Below, in pieces: positions 15,480 to 21,533 of a stretch of 37,961 bases of DNA. Each line of letters opens with the position of its first letter. The stretch's first letter is position 1. Source of the DNA: Clostridia bacterium (lineage in GTDB: Bacteria; Bacillota; Clostridia; Oscillospirales; CAG-272); NCBI GenBank assembly GCA_900754175.1, contig CAAEBS010000120.1, positions 1 through 37,961 on the forward strand. Direction: 5' to 3'. Made by a program: the position numbers and the translations under genes. A model generated the notes under the pieces. The model did not search any database. It had not been told where the DNA came from and saw only the letters and a list, made by a program, of their open reading frames with translations.

Positions 15480-16304
15480 TTACTGAATAATCTCGTCCGC
15501 AATCGTTTTGAGAAGCTTCAGTTTCAGATCGTTCGAGGAGCTGTCAAGAAAGCCCTTCCAGCCGGCTTCCAGAGAAAATACGCCGTCAAAGCCGATTTCA
15601 TCCAGCGCCTTGCGGTAGTCTTTCCAGTCGATCACGCCCGAGAACGGCACCATGTGGTCGTCGTTTTTGCCGAGGTTGTCGTGAACGTGCATGACCTTGA
15701 GATCCGCCCCCGCCATGCGAACGGCGTCCGCCGGCTGAATTCCGAACACCGAGCTGTGACCGGTGTCGAGACAGAATTTGAAGTTTTCGTCGTTCATCTC
15801 ACGGATGAATTCCAGCGTTTTTTCAGGCGTTGAAATGGAAAGGTGACGCATCGGCATATTCTCAAAGCAGATCACCACGCCGTGCTCTTTGGCATAGGGC
15901 AGGAGCTTGCGGAAAAAGTCCATATTGATCTTCCGGAATTCCTCCGGGTGAAAATCGTCGATCGAGCCAAACGGCATCAGCGGGTGGATGACCCAGTAGC
16001 GGCAACCGATCATCGCCGTATGGCGGATACTGCGCCGCATGACCTCCGCACGCTCGGCACGAAGTTCCTCGGTCTCGTCGTGAGGCGGATATCTCCACGG
16101 ACCGTGCACCTGCCAGATCACCACGCCTGCCTCGTCCGCCAGGGCTTTCTGGCGCAGGATCTCCCGGGTGTACTCCTCCTCGCTCTTGCCCGCAAGCTCG
16201 CCCTCAATGGAATAATCGGCGTAGTCAAAGCCGAATTCTTTCATTTTTCGGAATTTTTCATCCCCATAGATATTGAAAATACCGCAGTTGGAACCTAATT
16301 TCAT
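15480..16304 (-). CDS. Sugar phosphate isomerase/epimerase (TIM barrel)
   Basis: A 274-residue cytosolic xylose-isomerase-like TIM-barrel protein (AP-endonuclease 2 superfamily). The metal-site segments are visible: QVHGPW, YWVIHPLMPFG, ICFENMP (Glu ligand), FCLDTGHSSVFG (Asp and His ligands), VMHVHDN (His) and FSLEAGW (Glu). These are the usual divalent-metal and substrate residues of sugar isomerases/epimerases. The substrate cannot be predicted. It starts after AAAGAGGTAACAG, with its own promoter and terminator. It could equally be a hydroxypyruvate isomerase-like or inositol-pathway enzyme, but no such pathway is nearby. Confidence 0.82.
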   Translation of the reverse strand: MKLGSNCGIFNIYGDEKFRKMKEFGFDYADYSIEGELAGKSEEEYTREILRQKALADEAGVVIWQVHGPWRYPPHDETEELRAERAEVMRRSIRHTAMIGCRYWVIHPLMPFGSIDDFHPEEFRKINMDFFRKLLPYAKEHGVVICFENMPMRHLSISTPEKTLEFIREMNDENFKFCLDTGHSSVFGIQPADAVRMAGADLKVMHVHDNLGKNDDHMVPFSGVIDWKDYRKALDEIGFDGVFSLEAGWKGFLDSSSNDLKLKLLKTIADEIIQ

Positions 16305-16351
16305 CTGTTACCTCTTTCCGGAAACTCCGTGGTTTTCCTTTTCCTGCTTTT

Positions 16352-16379
16352 ATTATATCGCATTTTGCGGAAAATGCAA
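16352..16379 (-). promoter_or_regulatory. Promoter of the TIM-barrel isomerase gene
   Basis: On the minus strand the -35 is TTGCAT (16379-16374), then a 16-base spacer and -10 TATAAT (16357-16352). The spacer holds an inverted repeat (GCATTTTCCGCAAAATGC overlaps it and the -35), which could be a regulator site. Confidence 0.68.
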
Positions 16380-16432
16380 GGGGGAAATATATCCGGTTTG
16401 TGGGGGGATTTTAATTTTTTTGTAAAAATCTC

Positions 16433-16933
16433 TCAGGTGCGTTTCAGGCGGTCCCGCAGAAGCGAGAGGACCTCTTCGCCGTCCGCCGGGGTGAGAATGG
16501 TGTAGATGACGTAGTTGCCGTAGCGCACCACGGTTGCGTTTTTCAGTTTGTTCAGCTCCTCGGGCGCATAGCTGGCGATAAAGGCGCTTTGCGTTTCCTG
16601 CATTTCGGTCAGATAGTCCTCGCAGATCGTGCACAGCTCCTTGGCGTCGTCGGCGTTCGGGGCGTGAAAGATCCCGATTTCGTTGATATCGGCGGAGGGG
16701 GTGGAATAGATCAGGCTGAAATCGTCGGGCAGGTCGGTTCCCTTGAAGAAATATTCCAGAACGTTCTCGTCGTACGCCGTGTATCCCCCGGCAACGGCGA
16801 CTTTTTTCTGCGCAAGGTCGGTCAGCTCCCGGCAGGAAAGCGAGTCCTGATATTCTTCCTTCCCGGAGCAGGCGGTAAACAAAAGGCAAAGCGTGAGCAA
16901 AAGGGCGCAGGACAGAATTTTTACGGATCTCAT
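16433..16933 (-). CDS. DUF4358-type lipoprotein
   Basis: A 166-residue predicted lipoprotein. The signal peptide ends in the lipobox FTAC with Cys22 as lipidated residue. The rest is a compact domain with DFSLIYSTPSADINEIGIFHA, which matches my memory of DUF4358, common as lipoproteins in gut Clostridia. Molecular function is unknown. DUF4358 genes often sit beside SGNH hydrolases and O-acyltransferases, suggesting envelope polymer modification. Here the start codon overlaps the SGNH gene stop (ATGA), with GAGGTG upstream, so the two are translationally coupled. No obvious terminator follows. Confidence 0.75.
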   Translation of the reverse strand: MRSVKILSCALLLTLCLLFTACSGKEEYQDSLSCRELTDLAQKKVAVAGGYTAYDENVLEYFFKGTDLPDDFSLIYSTPSADINEIGIFHAPNADDAKELCTICEDYLTEMQETQSAFIASYAPEELNKLKNATVVRYGNYVIYTILTPADGEEVLSLLRDRLKRT

Positions 16934-17745
16934 TCGGACACCTCACGGTAGTTTGCGTGCGTGCGGATATAACCGAGGATCTCCCGGTATGCCGAAGCCG
17001 TCAGATGATGACCGTCGCCTACCTGATATTCCGATCGCAGGCGCCCATTGTCGTCGGTAAGAACTTCAAAGGTGTTGAGGTAGCCAAGCCCACATTCCTC
17101 TGCCAGCTCTGCCGTCCACTGATTGAGCTGGCGGATGGCGTCGTTCAGTTGGTCCACCGTGGCGGAATAGTGCGTCATATCCATGTTGGAGGCAACCGGA
17201 AAGGCGGATTGCAGGATGATATTGGTGGAGGGAGATGCGTCCTGTATCAGCCGGATCAGCGACCGGTAACAGCCCTTGAAATAGTCGGCGCCACGCCGGA
17301 CGTTTCCCATGGCGCCGTTCAGCCCGAAGGTCAGAAGCATCCGGGCGGGCTGTTTCTTTTTCAGCGCCTCCGCAAGCGGCATCTGCTCGCCGGTTTCGGG
17401 ATATACGATCTGCAGGGAAACGATGGACGGGTCCAGATTGACTGTTCCGCTTTCGGGCGCCCAGACCTGCCTGGTCCCGGTGCCGTCCCGGAGCACGCCA
17501 CGGCTTTTCAGATGATAGGTTGTGGATTCGCCCAGAAAAACAAAGCTGTCGATATATTCCTGTCCACGGTCCTCGCTTGGAAGAAGCAGGGATGCGGGAT
17601 ACAGGGTGGCATCCTCCCCCTTTTCCGTGGCGCTCACAGAAGGCTTTTCCGTGGTCGTACCCTTGCGGGAACAGGCGGAAAGCGACGGAGCCAGAAGGCA
17701 GATGCACAGCAATACCGACAGCAGTATGGATTTTTCAGATTTCAT
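16930..17745 (-). CDS. SGNH/GDSL-type hydrolase lipoprotein
   Basis: A 271-residue predicted lipoprotein (lipobox LSAC, Cys25) with an SGNH-hydrolase domain. Block I is F-L-G-E-S-T, so candidate nucleophile is Ser74 with Glu in place of the usual Asp. A TFGLNGAMG segment stands where block III (GxND) is expected, with Asn present. The last block is GDGHHLT with D244 and H247 as the Asp-His pair. Such exported proteins act as esterases or acetyltransferase partners on cell-wall glycans. The start at ATG 17745 is preferred because GTGAGG just upstream serves as ribosome site; an alternative GTG start lies at 17760. It is the middle gene of a three-gene operon. Confidence 0.8.
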   Translation of the reverse strand: MKSEKSILLSVLLCICLLAPSLSACSRKGTTTEKPSVSATEKGEDATLYPASLLLPSEDRGQEYIDSFVFLGESTTYHLKSRGVLRDGTGTRQVWAPESGTVNLDPSIVSLQIVYPETGEQMPLAEALKKKQPARMLLTFGLNGAMGNVRRGADYFKGCYRSLIRLIQDASPSTNIILQSAFPVASNMDMTHYSATVDQLNDAIRQLNQWTAELAEECGLGYLNTFEVLTDDNGRLRSEYQVGDGHHLTASAYREILGYIRTHANYREVSE

Positions 17746-17788
17746 GAAAAAAGACCTCACCGAAATTCAATTCGGATCGTCATCATTA

Positions 17789-18232
17789 TTATTTTCTGGA
17801 ATTGTATTGTTTGCGATACTCCTCCATCCCCTCTTTCTTCTTACGGAAAGCAGCGGTGAAGCCGGCAATGATTCCGGCGGCGATAAAATAGAAGAGAATG
17901 AAAAACACAACGCCGATCATGACCGAGGTTCCCGGCATATTCAGAGGGGTCAGAAAGCAGGCGTAAAAGGCTACCGTGCAGATCAGAAAGTGGATCAGGA
18001 GCCGTGCGGCGCCCGGAATTTTCCGGATCCGGTAGATCCCGTTTGCGGCGGAGAAGAGAAGCGAAAACAAAAAGAAAAGCAGAATCCGCCCGGCGTCCAG
18101 CAGAATGGTGTCGTCTTCTACGTTGACCAGCATGACGATCAGCGCATAAACGGCGGTAATTACCGAAAAAGTAACGCAGGCGTGGTTCAGAATTTTCAGA
18201 ACGGTTTTTTTCAGGTCCATAATGATTGACAT
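17789..18232 (-). CDS. Small four-helix membrane protein (DUF3021-like)
   Basis: A 147-residue protein with four hydrophobic segments near 18-38, 50-66, 82-98 and 105-130, short loops and a basic C-terminal tail. Topology and the I-P-G-A-A-R-L-L-I-H-F segment resemble DUF3021 membrane proteins, but this is a weak recognition. Starts are ambiguous: ATG 18232 has AAAGGA very close, ATG 18220 (MDLKK) is further away, and ATG 18262 would lie at or before the predicted transcription start. It precedes the SGNH gene by 43 bases and probably heads its operon. No function can be assigned. Confidence 0.65.
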   Translation of the reverse strand: MSIIMDLKKTVLKILNHACVTFSVITAVYALIVMLVNVEDDTILLDAGRILLFFLFSLLFSAANGIYRIRKIPGAARLLIHFLICTVAFYACFLTPLNMPGTSVMIGVVFFILFYFIAAGIIAGFTAAFRKKKEGMEEYRKQYNSRK

Positions 18233-18257
18233 GATCCTTTCCCAAGTATTCCCGGAC

Positions 18258-18267
18258 ATCATACCAT
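18258..18267 (-). promoter_or_regulatory. Candidate extended -10 promoter of the envelope operon
   Basis: On the minus strand TGGTATGAT gives an extended -10 (TATGAT at 18263-18258). No good -35 lies 17 bases upstream. Transcription would start near 18251, which argues against translation from the ATG at 18262. Confidence 0.4.
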
Positions 18268-18312
18268 ATATGCGTCGGGGATTCCATTGTTTTTTGTGAA
18301 TTTTCCGGAAAC

Positions 18313-19653
18313 TTATTCCCGGACCACCGAAAGGGCGGAAATGCCGTAGAAGCGGAGCAGATCAAGCTGTTCCTTGCCGATCCTCTCGCCCGAGCAGACC
18401 ACCGGGATCGCCGGGGGACAGCTTACGGTGGGGGCGGCGCAGATGCGTCCGAGCGCATCGTCTGCCGCAACCGTTTCGCACGGTGAAAAAATTGCCTGCC
18501 GCACTGTCATCACGGCTTCTGCACCGCCGGGCAGGAGGGCGGGGCTTTGGTCGTTATAGGGAAGTGAATTTTGCCCCATTGCCTTTGTCAGCGCTGAAAG
18601 CTGATCGTCGGTGGTTTCGACGGACGGCATCAGGACCAGAAAATCCCGGTCGGCGTATTCACATTCGATTCCGGCGTCCCGCAGACGTCCGGCGAGCGCA
18701 AAACCGCTCAGGTCCTCTGGGCACCGGACGGTCAGCTTCATCGGCTCGTTTCCCACCGTCTGCCAGCCGGCACTTCGGAGCGCCTGGCGCACGGTGTTCA
18801 GGCTTTCGGTCGTATGCAGAAGCTTTTCCCGGAACCCGCACGCAAGGCGGGCGTTGCAGAGGTCAAGCGACATCAGCGTCAGATAGGAGGGGCTGGTGGA
18901 GCCGAAAAGCGCCATTGCCTGCTTTGCGTTTTCCGCAAAACAGGGGGGAGCGTTTTGCCCGATATGCAGATAGGCGGCGCCGGTCAGGGCGGGCAGGGTC
19001 TTGTGCGCCGAGTCACAGCAAAGGTCGGCGCCAAGGGAGATCGGGTGCAGATCCTGCGGCAGAAAGCGGAGGTAGGCGCCGTGGGCGTTGTCCACCAGAA
19101 GCGGCACGCCGTAGCGGTGACAGATTTCGGCAAGTCCGCCGATCTCCGCCATGCCCCCGAGATAATCGGGGGAGGTGATATATACGGCGACCGGTAGGCA
19201 GTCCCGGCGGCTGTCCAGCGCCTGCTCCAGCTGAGCGGGCGTGACCGGGCAACTGCAAAGCGAATCCGCCTTTCCGAACAGCCACTGCACGTCGAGATCG
19301 GCAAGCGCCAGCGCATACAGCAACGTCTTGTGGGCGTTTCTGCCGGCAAGAAGATACTTCCGTTTTTCCCGGTCCGGTGCGGCACTTGCCGCCAGATATA
19401 CCATGGCACGGATGCACTGGCTGGAGCCTTCGGTGGAGAAAAGCGTTTTCCCGGTGCCGAAAAGCAGGGAAGCGTTGCGCTCGCTCTCTCCGATGATGCC
19501 GTCGGCAACCGCAAGCTCGTCCGCACCCCGGATCTCGGTGATGTCAAAAGCTTCGCAACCGACGAGGGGATGCCCCTTGTGCCCCGGCATATGGAGCCGG
19601 AGGGTACCGCTTTCGGCATATGCCCGTATAAAATCCGCAATGGGGGTGTTCAT
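18313..19653 (-). CDS. Orn/Lys/Arg decarboxylase-family PLP enzyme
   Basis: A 446-residue fold-type I PLP enzyme of the short Orn/Lys/Arg decarboxylase branch (YaaO/SpeA-like). Seen: LRLHMPGHKG (19-28), the loop around GxDEL, STEGSSQ (73-79) for PLP phosphate, VDNAHGAYL with the ring-binding Asp188 and His191, and the Schiff-base Lys218 in DSAHKTL. The C-terminal domain keeps CPPAIPVVCSGERI. It probably decarboxylates a basic amino acid to a polyamine or its precursor; the substrate is not determined by sequence. The start at 19653 follows GGAGGGCTGAAC and comes 2 bases after the SCIFF maturase stop, implying co-translation. In other Firmicutes this gene often sits near tmk and holB, so its place here is unusual. 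Confidence 0.85.
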   Translation of the reverse strand: MNTPIADFIRAYAESGTLRLHMPGHKGHPLVGCEAFDITEIRGADELAVADGIIGESERNASLLFGTGKTLFSTEGSSQCIRAMVYLAASAAPDREKRKYLLAGRNAHKTLLYALALADLDVQWLFGKADSLCSCPVTPAQLEQALDSRRDCLPVAVYITSPDYLGGMAEIGGLAEICHRYGVPLLVDNAHGAYLRFLPQDLHPISLGADLCCDSAHKTLPALTGAAYLHIGQNAPPCFAENAKQAMALFGSTSPSYLTLMSLDLCNARLACGFREKLLHTTESLNTVRQALRSAGWQTVGNEPMKLTVRCPEDLSGFALAGRLRDAGIECEYADRDFLVLMPSVETTDDQLSALTKAMGQNSLPYNDQSPALLPGGAEAVMTVRQAIFSPCETVAADDALGRICAAPTVSCPPAIPVVCSGERIGKEQLDLLRFYGISALSVVRE

Positions 19654-19655
19654 GT

Positions 19656-21038
19656 TCAGCCCTCCGTGTGTTTTTCGGCTACCTTTATCATAATGGCACA
19701 TTCGATCCGCTTGCGGAACAGCTCACAGCCGGGCTTGTATATGCCACGGATAGAGCCGGAAGCGTGGTAAGCGTTTGCCGCACAGCCGCCCGAGCAGTAA
19801 AGCTTTGCCCAGCAGTCGGCACATTCCGGGCGGGCATAGGCGTTGCAACAGCGGAATTCGTCACGCAGAGCGTCGTTGGTCACACCCTGCCAGATGTCCC
19901 CGAGCTTGTAGGAGGACTCTCCGACAAACTGGTGGCAGGGATAGAGATCGCCCCACGGCGTGACCGCCATGTATTCGGTTCCCGAGCCACAACCGGAGAT
20001 CCGCTTGTAGATGCAGGGACCCGCCGTCAGATCGATCATGTAGTGGTAGAACGTAAAGCCCTTTCCGGCTTTTTGGCGACGGAGCATTTCCAGCGCCAGC
20101 AGTTCGTACTGCTCCTTGACGGTTTCGATGTCCTCAGGGGTCAGCGCCATGGGATCGTCGGGCGCCGCCACCACCGGCTCCATGCTCAGCTCGGTGAAGC
20201 CGAGATCCGCCATGTGGAGCACGTCCTTGGTAAAGTCGGGATTCCGGTGGGTAAAGGTCCCTCTCATGTAATAGCCCTTGCCGCCACGGGAGGCAACCAG
20301 CTTCTGAAATTTCGGCACGATCTTGTCGTAGCTTCCGTGTCCCGCATAGTCTACCCGGGTGGCGTCATGGATCTCCCGGCGCCCGTCCAGGCTGAGAACC
20401 ACGTTGCTCATTTCCTTGTTGGCAAAGTCGATCACGTCGTCGTCGATCAGCACGCCGTTTGTGGTGAGGGTGAAGCGGAAGTTTTTGCCGTGCTCCTTTT
20501 CCACCGAGCGGGCGTAGCCGACAATCTGCTTGACGACCTCCCAGTTCATCAGCGGCTCGCCACCGAAAAAGTCCACCTCAAGGTTGCGGCGGGTGCCGGA
20601 GTTTTCGATCAGAAAATCAATGGCACGCTTTCCGACCTCAAAGGACATCAGCGCCCTCTCGCCGTGATATTTTCCCTGGCTGGCAAAGCAGTAAGAGCAG
20701 TTCAGGTTGCAGGTGTGTGCCACGTGCAGGCAAAGCGCCTTGACCACGTTTCCGCTCCGCTCCTTGAAAACGCCCGCCATATCCCGGAAGCTGTCCGGGG
20801 TAAAGAGCTTGCCCTCACGCTTCAGCGTTTCGATATCGTCCGCACACAGGCGAAGCTCCTCTTCGTTTACGTCCGGTCGGTCGCCGTATTTTTCCAGCAT
20901 CCGGCGGATCAGCTCGTCCCGCTCACATTCCGGGTACAGGGCGATCATGTCGTATGCCACGTCGTCCACGGCGTGAACCGAGCCGGAGCAGGTGTCGAGT
21001 ACGATATTGTACCCGTTCAGTTTGTATTGATGTACCAA
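19656..21038 (-). CDS. scfB: SCIFF peptide radical SAM maturase (thioether-forming)
   Basis: A 460-residue radical SAM/SPASM enzyme installing a thioether cross-link in the SCIFF precursor (CteB type). The N-terminal RiPP-recognition region (1-90) contains YKLNGYNIVLDTCSGSVHAVDD. The SAM cluster motif is C110-x3-C114-x2-C117. FFGGEPLMNW follows at about 158-166. The C-terminal SPASM/twitch Cys set includes C342, C350, C368, C397/C398, C406, C409, C415, C419 and C438, for two auxiliary 4Fe-4S clusters. The start is taken as TTG at 21038: AAGGAGG lies 8 bases upstream and the resulting MVHQYKLNGY matches family N-termini. An upstream in-frame extension to 21083 crosses the terminator stem and is rejected. 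All key residues are present. Confidence 0.93.
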   Translation of the reverse strand: MVHQYKLNGYNIVLDTCSGSVHAVDDVAYDMIALYPECERDELIRRMLEKYGDRPDVNEEELRLCADDIETLKREGKLFTPDSFRDMAGVFKERSGNVVKALCLHVAHTCNLNCSYCFASQGKYHGERALMSFEVGKRAIDFLIENSGTRRNLEVDFFGGEPLMNWEVVKQIVGYARSVEKEHGKNFRFTLTTNGVLIDDDVIDFANKEMSNVVLSLDGRREIHDATRVDYAGHGSYDKIVPKFQKLVASRGGKGYYMRGTFTHRNPDFTKDVLHMADLGFTELSMEPVVAAPDDPMALTPEDIETVKEQYELLALEMLRRQKAGKGFTFYHYMIDLTAGPCIYKRISGCGSGTEYMAVTPWGDLYPCHQFVGESSYKLGDIWQGVTNDALRDEFRCCNAYARPECADCWAKLYCSGGCAANAYHASGSIRGIYKPGCELFRKRIECAIMIKVAEKHTEG

Positions 21039-21070
21039 ATTCCCGTCCTCCTTGACATCCGATTGAAAAA

Positions 21071-21110
21071 GAGGCTGTCGCATTCAGCGCAGACCAAATG
21101 CGACAGCCTC
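21071..21110 (-). terminator. Intercistronic terminator/attenuator between scfA and scfB
   Basis: A perfect 14-bp stem (21071-21084 with 21097-21110, GAGGCTGTCGCATT arm) is followed on the minus strand by TTTTTC. It sits between the SCIFF precursor stop (21126) and the maturase ribosome site. It should end most transcripts after the precursor and let a minority reach the maturase, giving excess substrate over enzyme. Confidence 0.88.
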
Positions 21111-21125
21111 TTTCCGGAAAACCTT

Positions 21126-21290
21126 TCAGTCTTTCTTGTCGGCTGCGATTTCCTTGTGCTCGCAGGACTGGTTGGCAACACCGCAGCTGGTCTTGCAGGC
21201 GGACTGACAGGAAGTCTGGCACTCGCCGCAACCGCCGTTCTCGGCGCTCTTGCAAAGGTTTCTGGTGTTCAGGGTCTCAATTCTTTTCAT
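21126..21290 (-). CDS. scfA: SCIFF ranthipeptide precursor (six-Cys peptide)
   Basis: A 54-residue ribosomal peptide precursor. Leader residues 1-20 begin MKRIETLNTRNL; the core C21-G-E-C24-Q-T-S-C28-Q-S-A-C32-K-T-S-C36 and N40-Q-S-C43 is the hallmark SCIFF pattern, and a radical SAM maturase follows at once. Three differences from the peptides I remember: an extra Cys at 13 in the leader, Gly at 37 where Thr is the reported thioether acceptor, and a Lys/Asp-rich tail after residue 46. GGAGAT lies 6 bases before the ATG, and a strong promoter and a following terminator frame the gene. It probably becomes a thioether-bridged (ranthipeptide) product; some clostridial ranthipeptides have been linked to cell-cell signalling, which is not shown here. 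Confidence 0.93.
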   Translation of the reverse strand: MKRIETLNTRNLCKSAENGGCGECQTSCQSACKTSCGVANQSCEHKEIAADKKD

Positions 21291-21335
21291 GGTAATATCT
21301 CCGTTCTCTCTGTTGCAGATAAAAGTTTACAGTAT

Positions 21336-21364
21336 ATTATAACATAATGCGGAGAAATTGTCAA
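21336..21364 (-). promoter_or_regulatory. Strong sigma-A promoter of scfA
   Basis: On the minus strand TTGACA (21364-21359), a 17-base spacer and TATAAT (21341-21336), both perfect consensus hexamers. This predicts high constitutive transcription of the SCIFF precursor. Confidence 0.92.
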
Positions 21365-21470
21365 TCGTTTTTTCTCTTTTTTCTTCATTTCCTTGAGGCG
21401 GTTGCAGGAAGATGTAAGAAAATGAAAAAAAGAAGATAAAAAATGACATAAAAAAGGATAAAAAGCTCCC

Positions 21471-21499
21471 TTGACGACAGGGGGAAACTATGGTAAAAT
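21471..21499 (+). promoter_or_regulatory. Sigma-A promoter of the GH106-like gene
   Basis: TTGACG (21471-21476), a 17-base spacer ending TGG, and TAAAAT (21494-21499). An A-rich run from about 21420 to 21466 could act as an UP element. It is divergent from the scfA promoter, with about 106 bases between the two -35 boxes. Confidence 0.7.
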
Positions 21500-21533
21500 A
21501 ACTGTGAATACTATCGGACATGGGGGGAGAACT

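Noticed and set aside
21039..21083. An N-terminal extension of the SCIFF maturase starting at 21083
   Set aside because: It would begin inside the terminator stem and lacks a ribosome site; the TTG at 21038 has AAGGAGG and the family N-terminus.
19668..21347. A 559-codon plus-strand frame opposite the SCIFF maturase
   Set aside because: It also covers the SCIFF precursor and terminator in antisense; composition is that of a shadow frame.
21471..21533. An N-terminal extension of the GH106-like protein
   Set aside because: The upstream ATG overlaps the -35 box of a good promoter; the ATG at 21534 has a strong ribosome site.
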